From the NCBI GenBank assembly GCA_020199835.1, contig JAIVJV010000009.1, forward strand, positions 1,081,090 to 1,145,089: a DNA stretch of 64,000 nt, written 5' to 3'. Source of the stretch: Acidobacteriota bacterium. Lineage in GTDB: Bacteria > Acidobacteriota > Blastocatellia > Pyrinomonadales > Pyrinomonadaceae. The position numbers and the translations under genes are program-made. The stretch's first letter is position 1; the number at the start of each line of letters is the position of its first letter. Under the pieces are notes generated by a model, which saw only the letters and a program-made list of their open reading frames with translations, had not been told where the DNA came from and did not search any database. Of the stretch, positions 8,483 through 16,656 are shown piece by piece.

Positions 8483-11245
8483 TTACTTACTGTTCTCGAT
8501 GCTGGTCGCGAGCACGTCGTTCATCGCGCAAATCGCCATGCGCTTCGGCACGGCCGGCAGTTTGAGATCCTTGATGTCAAAGGTCTTGTTACCGACCATT
8601 GTGGCTGAACCGAGTTTCGCCCATCCTTTACCCATGTCGACATAGATCGGCACGAGCATTACGAAGTTATCGGAAACTCCTGACTGTGTGAGCTTGCCAT
8701 TCAGCATGCCATCTTTGCTGACGCTGTATTCAAACTTGTAAGCCGGGACCTCCGTGCCGTAGACCCACTGATCGAAGAACCAGTTCATCGTGCCGTTCTT
8801 GTCGATGTCCATCTCTTTCGTCATGTGTTTCTCGACGGCGCGTTTGAAATCCTCAGTCGAGACAGCCTGGTTGTAGTGCGTCTGGACGAAGTCTTTCATC
8901 ATGTTCTGGAACGCCGTGTCGCCGCCTTGTCCCTGCTTGTACATCATCATGCGCAGCATGTGCAGGATGTACGCGCCCTTCGGATAAATCAGGAATCGCG
9001 CGGCGCCGCCGGTCTTGGCGTTGTTAAGCCGGTAGCCCTGCGTGACGGGTCCGATCGTGTAAGGCTTGCGATCGCGCGTCTGCGGGGTAGCCTGAACGAT
9101 CTGCTGTCGCAGGTCTTCCCAGAAATCGACAAACTTTTCGTTGCCGCGAGTTAGTTGCACGTAAAGCGATGCGGAAAACTCGGCAAAGCCTTCGCTCATC
9201 CACTGGTCGCGGTAGCTGTCCCAGCCGATGATGTGACCCCACCACTGATGCGCGACCTCGTGCGGCGCAACGTAGCGCCAGAACGTGTCCGTGCCGCCGC
9301 GTGTGCCGAGCAATTGCGCGCGCTGCGTGGTGTCGATGTAAGCCATGTACGGCATATAGACCAGCGTAGGCCATGCCTGGCCAAAGCCTGCTGCCGGTTG
9401 TTGGGTCATCGCGATGCGCGTGTACGGAAGTTTGCCGAAGAATATATTGAAGATGCGCATCGAGTTTTGCGCGTCCGCGATCGCCGGATCAGCCATGGCT
9501 GTAGTGGAGATGGATCCCAGCGTCGTCATCGTTCTGACGCCCTGGGCTTCGGCTTGTTCGATGTTTCGCTGGATTGCCTTCAGTTCATCAGGCACCTCGA
9601 CGTTGGCATAGAACTCGACCGCGTAGCCCGTATCCTTGTCGATTACCTCTTTCCGTTTGAAGCGGCCGTAGTTGAAACCCGCGACTGCCAATTCGGTCTT
9701 GCCGCTGGACCACTTCGCCACCGATAGGTCGCCTTCGCGCGTGTCAGGCTCGATCGGCGCACCAGTGCCAACGAACGTGTATTGCTTCGGGTAGCGGAAA
9801 GTCATCGTAAAGATCGCGCGGTCTTCGGCGAAGAGCGAGTTGGCATTTCCCGGATACCACGTGGAACGGGGAATAAGAATGAAGTTGCCGCCGCCGGAAT
9901 CGCGCAGAGCGTCGGTGCCTTCGTATTGAATCGTCAAATGGGTTGTTTGTCCGGCCTCGAGCGGTTTGTTCAGGATGACGCCGAAATCCGAATCCTCATC
10001 CTTGCCTTCCTGAATAAAACTCAGCTCGTTACCTTCAGCATCTGTCACTCTCGACACGCGCAACGTCCGGAACAGATCGAAAGGCACAACGCGTGTGCCC
10101 GCGATGAGATTCTTAAACGTGATTTTGTCGGTCGCTGCGAGGTGTGCGCCTTTGATCGCAGCGTCGATTTCATGATGAGTGATGTCGATAATGCGGCGGT
10201 CTTCAGAACTCGAAGCTGTGCCCTTTTTGACCTCGTCTTCGCGATGGAACGCGGCCCAGATGCCGCCGTCCGTTTCGCCGTAACTCATCAACGAGACTTC
10301 TTCCGGCATCGCGCTTTGCACGCCGAGTGGTTCGAGCTGATAGATCAGTTTGCTGAAACGCTTGCCGTCGATGAAGGCGTTGAAGAAACCTTCGTGACTT
10401 GGGTTGTAAACGTCGTACAAGACGCGCAGTTCGCGGTTGTCGCGCAGCCGTTTACGCACCAGATCCTGGTTGCTGCGATACAGATCGCGAGCTTGGTTGG
10501 CTGAGGGTCCGCCGGTCTTCATTGTGGCGTTTGGCGAAGCTTTGATTTCTTCGAAGGTCTTGTCACTGAATCGGAGCACAAGTCCGGAGAACTGTTCGGT
10601 GATGCCGTCCTCGCCGGTAAAGATCCTCATGCTGTTCTTCTCCGCCTGGGTCGGCGGCATCATCGTCATCTCGCCGCTGCCAATGAACACGGCGCCGGTG
10701 ACTCTGTTTTCGATAGGAGTGATGAAATAGATGTCGCCCGACTTCAACGTGAAAGTTGCGGCGTCGCGTTTCAGTGCGAGATTGTTGACGGTGGCATATG
10801 GACCACTGAAATCCTGATCAGTTTTGGCAAGCACTCTGAGCGACTGGTAGATCGGATCGAGATTGCCTTTCAGAGCACCAGTCGCGACTTTGACTGTCGC
10901 CTCAACGGGAGTGATCTCGAGTTTGAGATCGGCTGACTTGACGCCGTCGTCCTCGACTTTTACGTCACCCTGACGTGCGTCTTTGAAGCCTTTCGCGACG
11001 ACGCTCACGTCGTAAATACCCGCCGGCAGGCCTTCGATTTTGTACTTGCCCTGTGGATCAGTCACTCCGCTGAAAGTCTGTTTGGTGGCTTGGTTCGTGA
11101 CTGTGACGGTCGCTCCGGGGATAGCGGCGCCTTTGGGGTCGGTGATTTTTCCCTCGATCCGTCCGCCGGCTCCGTGAACAACGAGCAGGGGGATGGAGAT
11201 GAGGGCGGCCAACAGGATGAAGGTAAATCGTTTAGTCAATTTCAT
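8483..11245 (-). CDS. Secreted M1-family metallopeptidase with N-terminal carboxypeptidase-regulatory-like domain
   Basis: A 920-residue protein. A signal peptide (RFTFILLAALISIPLLVVHGAG) precedes a carboxypeptidase-regulatory-like beta-sandwich at about 28-110 (GRIEGKITDPKGAAIPGATVTV, QGKYKIEGLPAGIYDVSV). The M1 peptidase region has an intact zinc site: HEVAHQWWGH with His662, Glu663 and His666, and the third ligand Glu685 in the position of the NEGFAE motif, here SEGFAE. It is predicted to cleave peptides outside the cytoplasm. Its intact motif contrasts with the damaged one of the 1919-3670 protein. The start has an upstream GAGG. Monocistronic. Confidence 0.92.
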   Translation of the reverse strand: MKLTKRFTFILLAALISIPLLVVHGAGGRIEGKITDPKGAAIPGATVTVTNQATKQTFSGVTDPQGKYKIEGLPAGIYDVSVVAKGFKDARQGDVKVEDDGVKSADLKLEITPVEATVKVATGALKGNLDPIYQSLRVLAKTDQDFSGPYATVNNLALKRDAATFTLKSGDIYFITPIENRVTGAVFIGSGEMTMMPPTQAEKNSMRIFTGEDGITEQFSGLVLRFSDKTFEEIKASPNATMKTGGPSANQARDLYRSNQDLVRKRLRDNRELRVLYDVYNPSHEGFFNAFIDGKRFSKLIYQLEPLGVQSAMPEEVSLMSYGETDGGIWAAFHREDEVKKGTASSSEDRRIIDITHHEIDAAIKGAHLAATDKITFKNLIAGTRVVPFDLFRTLRVSRVTDAEGNELSFIQEGKDEDSDFGVILNKPLEAGQTTHLTIQYEGTDALRDSGGGNFILIPRSTWYPGNANSLFAEDRAIFTMTFRYPKQYTFVGTGAPIEPDTREGDLSVAKWSSGKTELAVAGFNYGRFKRKEVIDKDTGYAVEFYANVEVPDELKAIQRNIEQAEAQGVRTMTTLGSISTTAMADPAIADAQNSMRIFNIFFGKLPYTRIAMTQQPAAGFGQAWPTLVYMPYMAYIDTTQRAQLLGTRGGTDTFWRYVAPHEVAHQWWGHIIGWDSYRDQWMSEGFAEFSASLYVQLTRGNEKFVDFWEDLRQQIVQATPQTRDRKPYTIGPVTQGYRLNNAKTGGAARFLIYPKGAYILHMLRMMMYKQGQGGDTAFQNMMKDFVQTHYNQAVSTEDFKRAVEKHMTKEMDIDKNGTMNWFFDQWVYGTEVPAYKFEYSVSKDGMLNGKLTQSGVSDNFVMLVPIYVDMGKGWAKLGSATMVGNKTFDIKDLKLPAVPKRMAICAMNDVLATSIENSK

Positions 11246-11360
11246 CTTAAACCTCGCAAACTGAGTTGATAGATGTAGGCGTAATCGCGTGTTGGGCCAC
11301 AGCGCGATAGTGGGTTGACGCAGATTATTCGACTTTAGGGCGTTTCAGTCAAGCTCTGAA

Positions 11361-13091
11361 TTAGCAGTTTAGTTGCTCGCGGCGATAGTGGTGGGTCACT
11401 GGTCTGCGGCGGCCCAGGCCAATCGCGTTTCTCGAAATGATCAGTGTCGGCGGTAGCTGGCGCCGCTTGAACTCGTTTGCCGGCGATTCAACGCGGTTCA
11501 GGATGTCGAGCACAAACTGCCGCTCGAAACCGTGATCCGCGATCTCCTGCGGCGTAGCCTTTTGTTCGAAGTACAACTTCAGCACGCGATCGAGTTGGTC
11601 GTAAGGCGGCAACGACTGATCGTCAAACTGGCCCGGCGCCAATTCTGCTGACGGACGTTTGCCCACGATCGCTTGCGGAATGATCTCGCGTTCGCGGTTC
11701 AGATAATTCGCGAGGGCATAGACTTCGGTTTTTAGCAGGTCGCCGATCACGGCGAGTCCGCCGTTCGTGTCGCCGTAAAGCGTGCAGTAACCCAACGCGA
11801 GCTCCGACTTGTTTCCGGTTGAGAGCAGCAGACGATTTTCCGAGTTGGAGATCGTCATCAGAATGTTTCCGCGCAGACGCGATTGCAGGTTTTCCGAAGC
11901 GACGGATCGGCTGTTGATTGACGGAGCAGGCAAGTGGAGTTCTTCGCGCAGTGTTTCGTAGGCGCGCGAGATCGGATGCTCGATGACGGGCATGCGGAGA
12001 CGGCGGCCGAGTTCGACGGAATCGTCAACGCTCGATTTTGAGGAATAAGGCGACGGCATCATCACGCTGAGAACGTTTTCTGCGCCGATGGCCTCGCACG
12101 CGAGTACGGCAACCACGGCGGAATCGATTCCGCCGGATAAACCGAGCACGACGCGTTCGAATCTGTTTTTGCGTGCGTAGTCGTGAATGCCGAGCACGAG
12201 TGCGTCGTGAATCGTTTCGATGTCGTCGCCGGGCAGGCAAAACTGATCGGCGAGGTCGGAATCGAGATCTACGGTGCCGATGAACTCTTTAAAAGGCGGA
12301 GCTTGCAGGATGATTTTTCCCCGCGCGTCAGCGACGATGCTGGCGCCGTCGAAGATGATGCCGTCGTTTCCGCCGACGAGATTGACGAAGATGATCGGTA
12401 GGTTTGCGGCTTTGGCGCGGTGCGAGACCATCGCGCAGCGTTGGCCCATCTTGGCTTTATTGAACGGCGACGCATTGATGGAGACGAGCACTTGCGCGCC
12501 GAGTTCGATCAGTTCGTCGGCAGGATCGTTTGTGTAGAGACGTTCGCGCCAGAAGGTTTTGTCGTTCCAGAAGTCTTCGCAGACGGCGACACCGAGTTTG
12601 TGCTGTTGCACGCTGAGAGCAGCGTCTACATCCGTGGTTTTCTGCGCCGCGTTGGTTGGATCGCCGTTGTGCTCAGGAATCGTGAAGAGGTGTCGTTCGG
12701 CGCTGGGTTGGAAGTACCGCGGATCGTCGAAGACGTCGTACTCAGGCAGCAATGTTTTATCCGCGAAGCCGAGCAGTTCGCCGTTGCGAATTATCGCCGC
12801 GGAGTTGTAGAGGCGGCGGCCGGTGGTTAATCCGGACGGCCTGACCGTCCCGACGACCGCTGTGATTCCCTGCGTGGCGGGTATGATCTTGTCGAGTGGA
12901 CCGAGAGCACATCGTTGAACGTCGCGGTCAAGAAACCAGTCGAGGGACGTGTAGCCCTGGATGCAGGTCTCGGGGAAGACGACGAGATCCGAGTTCTCTT
13001 GTTTTGCCTGTTCGATGCCGCTGATGATCTTGGCGGTGTTCGCTTCGAAGTCGCCGTTCGTGGTGTTGATCTGGCCGATAGTGACGCGCAT
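11361..13091 (-). CDS. nadE: Glutamine-dependent NAD+ synthetase
   Basis: A 576-residue enzyme that makes NAD+ from nicotinate adenine dinucleotide, ATP and glutamine. The N-terminal half is a nitrilase-type glutaminase: GQINTTNGDFEAN, LVVFPETCIQGY (catalytic Glu region) and LGVAVCEDFWND with the catalytic Cys. The C-terminal half is the synthetase with the PP-loop GLSGGIDSAV and TGNKSELALGYCTLYGD. The start MRVTIGQIN (13091) is chosen over the GTG at 13124 because it aligns with the beginning of the nitrilase fold. Confidence 0.95.
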   Translation of the reverse strand: MRVTIGQINTTNGDFEANTAKIISGIEQAKQENSDLVVFPETCIQGYTSLDWFLDRDVQRCALGPLDKIIPATQGITAVVGTVRPSGLTTGRRLYNSAAIIRNGELLGFADKTLLPEYDVFDDPRYFQPSAERHLFTIPEHNGDPTNAAQKTTDVDAALSVQQHKLGVAVCEDFWNDKTFWRERLYTNDPADELIELGAQVLVSINASPFNKAKMGQRCAMVSHRAKAANLPIIFVNLVGGNDGIIFDGASIVADARGKIILQAPPFKEFIGTVDLDSDLADQFCLPGDDIETIHDALVLGIHDYARKNRFERVVLGLSGGIDSAVVAVLACEAIGAENVLSVMMPSPYSSKSSVDDSVELGRRLRMPVIEHPISRAYETLREELHLPAPSINSRSVASENLQSRLRGNILMTISNSENRLLLSTGNKSELALGYCTLYGDTNGGLAVIGDLLKTEVYALANYLNREREIIPQAIVGKRPSAELAPGQFDDQSLPPYDQLDRVLKLYFEQKATPQEIADHGFERQFVLDILNRVESPANEFKRRQLPPTLIISRNAIGLGRRRPVTHHYRREQLNC

Positions 13092-13231
13092 GTAGGTACT
13101 CAGTTTACGGTTAGAAGCAGTCACTTGCTGTCGTTAAGCTGACTGCCTGGTAGGTCAGCGCCGCCTTATGGGCAGCGGACTTGACTGATAGCAAACCAAA
13201 ACGGGTTGCGCTATATTCTAACCCCAACTGC

Positions 13232-13316
13232 GGAGGGGTCGCATAATGGTAGTGCAGCGGTCTTGAAAACCGCCGGCCGAAAGGCTATGCAGGTTCGAGT
13301 CCTGTCCCCTCCGCCA
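13232..13316 (+). tRNA. tRNA-Ser (anticodon UGA)
   Basis: The acceptor arms GGAGGGG (13232-13238) and CCCCTCC (13306-13312) pair fully, followed by G and an encoded CCA. The anticodon stem GCGGT/ACCGC encloses the loop CTTGAAA, giving anticodon TGA. A long variable arm (GGCCGAAAGGCT) identifies a class II serine tRNA. The T arm carries GGTTCGAGTCC. A TATATT at 13212-13217 could be the -10 box. Confidence 0.93.
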
Positions 13317-13335
13317 CCTCAGATCAACAACTTAC
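13293..13335 (+). repeat. Left direct repeat at tRNA-Ser 3' end (candidate att site)
   Basis: This segment starts in the tRNA T-loop (GTTCGAG), includes CTCCGCC of the tRNA end, and finishes with GATCAACAACTTAC (13322-13335). The same three blocks in the same order and almost the same spacing recur at 14218-14258. The two copies bracket the toxin-antitoxin genes. Confidence 0.6.
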
Positions 13336-13454
13336 CGCTTTCAACAATTCTCTCAAGCTCCATCGGTTCCTGCAGCGACTTGGCGCGATCCTGGCGGCTT
13401 CTGCTGCGGGTTCCTTTGGGCGAACGGCAACGGCTCACGCCCTCCGGTCTCGAT

Positions 13455-13484
13455 TTGGTTTAATGTACTACTCAGTAGTATAGT
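13455..13484 (+). promoter_or_regulatory. Promoter and palindromic operator of the toxin-antitoxin pair
   Basis: TTGGTT (13455-13460) and TATAGT (13479-13484) are spaced by 18 bases as a sigma-70-like promoter. Between them is a perfect 15-base palindrome, TACTACT-C-AGTAGTA (13466-13480), overlapping the -10 box. This is the expected layout for autorepression by a HigA-type antitoxin. It is predicted from sequence only. Confidence 0.6.
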
Positions 13485-13510
13485 AGGCGCGTGAAAGGGA
13501 TGGGCCCAGT

Positions 13511-13840
13511 CTGGTTGAATTCGTCGAATCGAATCTTTTTTCCGGGCAAGTTCGCGAGCTTGGCGGGGAGATCTTAACAAGAATCCAATCAGACTTGGCC
13601 CAGAATCCCGAGCGCGGCGCAATTGTAAAAGGCACTCATGGCGTTCGCAAAGCCAGAGTGGCAAATCCAGCTTCGTCGCGCGGGAAGAGTGGGAGTTATC
13701 GGTACCTGTATCTTTACCTCGAACATGCTGGGAGAATTCATCTCTTGTATCTATTCAGCAAGGGCGAACAAGCTGACCTGTCGCCTCAGCAAAGGCAAAT
13801 CATCGGCGTGTTAAATCAGAAGATTAGGAAGGAACGTTGA
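13511..13840 (+). CDS. RelE/HigB-type toxin with a CTG or damaged start
   Basis: The frame encodes about 109 residues resembling RelE/HigB-like mRNA interferases: LVEFVESNLFSGQVREL, then KARVANPASSRGKSGSYRYLYLYLE and IHLLYLFSKGEQADLSPQQ. No ATG, GTG or TTG exists in frame before the conserved N terminus. The codon at the expected Met position is CTG (13511), preceded by AAAGGGATGGG. Either CTG is used, an ATG has mutated, or there is an upstream frameshift. The next start (TTG 13595) would lose a quarter of the fold. The antitoxin gene starts 3 bases after its TGA, the usual toxin-first HigBA order. Confidence 0.7.
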   Translation: MVEFVESNLFSGQVRELGGEILTRIQSDLAQNPERGAIVKGTHGVRKARVANPASSRGKSGSYRYLYLYLEHAGRIHLLYLFSKGEQADLSPQQRQIIGVLNQKIRKER

Positions 13841-13843
13841 GCC

Positions 13844-14200
13844 ATGAAACCAGCAAAGACTCGAAAGATGCAAACTAATAAAACGAACTACATGAGTGAC
13901 GAGGCATTTGCCGATCTTAAGGCAGCCATGGAAGACGCACTAGCTTTTGAGCGTGCTGAGCGTCGCAATCTAAAAGTGACTCGTATTCAGGCTCCACGAC
14001 GCCCGAAAGCGTTGTCACCAAAAGATATTGCTCGAATACGAGAAAGGCTCAACTGCTCCCAGGCGGTATTCGCAATGATGCTGAACATCAGCCCCAAAAC
14101 GGTCCAGGCATGGGAGCAAGGTTCGAGAGAGCCCGGTGATGCAGCGCTGAAGTTGCTGACTATCGCCAAAAAACATCCTGAGATTTTGCTTGAGGCGTGA
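13844..14200 (+). CDS. HigA-like helix-turn-helix antitoxin
   Basis: A 118-residue protein with an XRE-type helix-turn-helix in its C-terminal half: SPKDIARIRERLNCSQAVFAMMLNISPKTVQAWEQGSREP in sense, of which SQAVFAMML and SPKTVQAWE are the two key helices. The basic N-terminal half is expected to wrap the toxin. It starts 3 bases after the toxin stop with AAGGAA upstream. It should repress its own promoter through the palindrome at 13466-13480. ATG at 13892 (MSDEAF) is an alternative start. Confidence 0.85.
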   Translation: MKPAKTRKMQTNKTNYMSDEAFADLKAAMEDALAFERAERRNLKVTRIQAPRRPKALSPKDIARIRERLNCSQAVFAMMLNISPKTVQAWEQGSREPGDAALKLLTIAKKHPEILLEA

Positions 14201-14217
14201 AGCAAGAATGTTTAGCC

Positions 14218-14258
14218 GTTCGAGGAATTCATACTCCGCCTTCCGATCAACAACTTAC
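14218..14258 (+). repeat. Right direct repeat, degenerate tRNA-Ser 3' end copy
   Basis: GTTCGAG (14218-14224), CTCCGCC and the perfect 14-mer GATCAACAACTTAC (14245-14258) repeat the blocks found at 13293-13335. It lies just beyond the antitoxin stop, as expected if the toxin-antitoxin pair had inserted at the tRNA end. Confidence 0.6.
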
Positions 14259-14506
14259 GCTCACTCGAATGGCGTTTGCTGCTGCCGCTATTGAGTACTT
14301 TCGGATAAAGCAACCTATAAACAGTCATTTGACATCCACCCTCACGCGCGCATACTGTCTGTTTGTTCTCAGAACTTTGAATTCTCACGAGTTGTTACGC
14401 TGAATTCCAATAAGCGATAAATGTCGCCTGTTGGAGACAGGGGTTCCTCTACCCAGCTTGAGAAGATCCCCTCATCTAACCTCCCTTTCATAGAACCTCG
14501 TGGGCA
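14259..14506. other. Non-coding stretch upstream of the AraC-type gene
   Basis: No convincing gene is seen on either strand. It is noticeably AT-richer than its surroundings and separates the tRNA-linked toxin-antitoxin island from the RiPP locus, so it probably contains the promoter of the regulator. Confidence 0.5.
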
Positions 14507-14947
14507 ATGACGCCTCAAGGTCGGACTGCCCAGGACATCTCTGTAGCTATGCCTGCTCGTCGCTTCTGGTCGAGCCGCATGATTGATATGGATCAAAGAG
14601 TGCAAGCGGTCTTGGATCGCCTGGATGAATCGATCGATAGCAAGCCGGCAGTTCACGAGTTAGCTGATGCCGTCAACCTGTCCGCTTCGCATCTGCGGCG
14701 CGTGTTTAAGGCAGAGACCGGAGTACCCCTCAATCAATATCTCAAATCGCGGCGCCTGCAAAAATCGAAAGAACTTATCGAGCACACTTTCCTCAATATG
14801 AAACAGATCATGTTTGCAGTTGGAGTGAAGGATAAATCGCAGTTTGCCAGGGATTTTAAAAAGCTCACCGGCTTAACACCGACTCAATACGCCGCACGCT
14901 TCCGTTCTACAGGAAAATTCAGGACGAATATTTTGTCTCACAAATGA
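14507..14947 (+). CDS. AraC-family regulator, helix-turn-helix domain only
   Basis: A 146-residue protein. The C-terminal two-thirds is an AraC/XylS double helix-turn-helix: SKPAVHELADAVNLSASHLRRVFKAETG is preceded by a short linker, then LNQYLKSRRLQKSKELI and QIMFAVGVKDKSQFARDFKKLTGLTPTQY. No sensor domain precedes it, so it resembles stand-alone AraC-type activators. ATG 14507 is the longest start; ATG 14582 (MIDMDQ) is also plausible. It is the first gene of the co-directional RiPP locus, 294 bases before the first radical SAM gene, and is the natural candidate for its pathway regulator. Confidence 0.85.
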   Translation: MTPQGRTAQDISVAMPARRFWSSRMIDMDQRVQAVLDRLDESIDSKPAVHELADAVNLSASHLRRVFKAETGVPLNQYLKSRRLQKSKELIEHTFLNMKQIMFAVGVKDKSQFARDFKKLTGLTPTQYAARFRSTGKFRTNILSHK

Positions 14948-15241
14948 TCAAATTTGCTTCCGAAAAGGCGTTGCATCGTGGACCAGGATATTGTAAAAAT
15001 TTCAGCGCTTAGGGAAACGTAATAAGTGGGAGACGCTTCAACCCGACAGCGGCCTCCGAGAAACTCACGTTCGCAGAAACATAAGGGTGAACATAAAGGG
15101 TGCACAAGGGGTGTAGTTCGCATTCCGTTGTGCCCTCACCGATCAATCACGTGAGATAAACAAAATATTTGCTTCTGGACACTTTTGATCCAGTGACAAT
15201 GCGCACCTGCCTTGCGCAAGAATCAATGGGAGACGTGTGTC

Positions 15242-16645
15242 ATGCGAGTCTTCACTAGAAAACTGCTTCCTTGCCGGCAAATTGAATCTTACTCGGTCAT
15301 TCATCTTGGTGAACGCAAAGTTTTTCTCAACCCTTCCGGCACCGGGATTTGGAATCTGATCGATGGCGTAAAGACAACGGAGGACGTCGCTCTGGCTGTT
15401 GCGCAGCAACTTAACGCGCCGGCAGAGAAAGTCGCTGGTAAGGTAACAACGTTCCTTGAAAGTCTTTATGAACGAGGGCTCCTATGGCTGGTCCAGGATG
15501 ATGGCCGCTTGCGGGGGATCTCAATCGCTCCCACCAGAACTCCTGAAGCGTTGGCCAATTCAGAGGTGAGTTCTCCACCGGCTGCGCTTGATCTGCGGCC
15601 TGTTCAGGAAATCTGCATGACGCCAAAGCTCGCAGTGGGCCAGGCCAGCAGCGTAGAGGAACAGGTAAATCAACTCTACTGGGAAAACCACTACATACAA
15701 AAGATGCACGTCGAGTTGACTTATCGCTGCAACTTCCGATGCGTGCATTGCTACAACACCACTCACGGCGGCGCCGCGACCGAGCTGACTACCGAAGAGT
15801 GGTTTGATGCTTTCGATCAGTTGGCGCACCTGGGTTGTTATTTGCTGACGCTAACAGGCGGTGAATTATTTGTTCGCAAAGACGTGGTGCCGATCATCCA
15901 GCATGCCTGCAGCCGCCAGTTCGCGCTGCGACTGAATACAAATGGCTCGCTGATTGACGAAAAAATGCTGGAAAAGCTCGAGCCTATGCGGCCGTTTTTG
16001 CAGTCGTTTGACGTGAGTTTCTACGGCGCGGATGAGAAAGTGCACGACACGCTGGCCCAGCGGCCCGGATCTTACAACAACACCATGCGTGCGATCCGTC
16101 TGTTGAGTGAAGCGAAGCACAACCTGGTCGCGAAGTTCGTGACCATGCGAGACAACTTTGAGGGCATCGATAAATTTACGGACGACATGACCCGTTTGGG
16201 CATACGTTATGTGGTCCATACCGGATCGGTGATCCCGCAAACTGACCGCAACACCAAACCACTGGTCCAGATACTGACTGACGCTCAATATCGAAAACTG
16301 GTTTTGTCGCATGGTTCAGTGAAGCACTCGAGCCCGGGCAACTGTAAACCCGGACATGTACGTGGAGCCATCACCCCCGAGGGTCATATCAGTCCGTGCG
16401 AATGGTTGACCGATTTCAAATACGGCAACTTGCGAGAGCAGTCTCTGCGAGACATCTGGTACTCGTCCGGCTTCCTGGAGTTTCGCAAGGTATTTGAAGA
16501 GGAGAGTGAGTGTCCGCCATGCAGTCTGCGGCCCGGATGCGATCGGTGTCCCGCGCATTCGTATCTCGAGACTGGCAGTCTACTCAAATGTGCTCCGGTT
16601 CAACGTCACAATGCAGAAATCTTCCAACAGGTCGTGGGGGTTTAG
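15242..16645 (+). CDS. Radical SAM/SPASM peptide-modifying enzyme with N-terminal PqqD-like domain (first)
   Basis: A 467-residue protein. Residues 5-90 form a PqqD-like RiPP recognition element (VFLNPSGTGIWNLIDGVKT, FLESLYERGLLWL) expected to bind a leader peptide. The radical SAM motif is ELTYRCNFRCVHCYN with Cys163, Cys167 and Cys170, followed by LTGGELF. The SPASM region near the C terminus has Cys368, 386, 424, 427, 433, 436 and 450 for auxiliary Fe-S clusters. This layout is known from enzymes that make thioether or C-C cross-links in RiPPs. ATG 15242 is chosen because GGGAGA lies 9 bases upstream; the TTG at 15212 has no such site. Confidence 0.9.
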   Translation: MRVFTRKLLPCRQIESYSVIHLGERKVFLNPSGTGIWNLIDGVKTTEDVALAVAQQLNAPAEKVAGKVTTFLESLYERGLLWLVQDDGRLRGISIAPTRTPEALANSEVSSPPAALDLRPVQEICMTPKLAVGQASSVEEQVNQLYWENHYIQKMHVELTYRCNFRCVHCYNTTHGGAATELTTEEWFDAFDQLAHLGCYLLTLTGGELFVRKDVVPIIQHACSRQFALRLNTNGSLIDEKMLEKLEPMRPFLQSFDVSFYGADEKVHDTLAQRPGSYNNTMRAIRLLSEAKHNLVAKFVTMRDNFEGIDKFTDDMTRLGIRYVVHTGSVIPQTDRNTKPLVQILTDAQYRKLVLSHGSVKHSSPGNCKPGHVRGAITPEGHISPCEWLTDFKYGNLREQSLRDIWYSSGFLEFRKVFEEESECPPCSLRPGCDRCPAHSYLETGSLLKCAPVQRHNAEIFQQVVGV

Positions 16646-16656
16646 GAGGGTTGAAT

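Noticed and set aside
14948..15241. Possible extra precursor peptide before the first radical SAM gene
   Set aside because: The only ATG frame found is about 22 codons, without a ribosome site, and does not look like a leader-core peptide.
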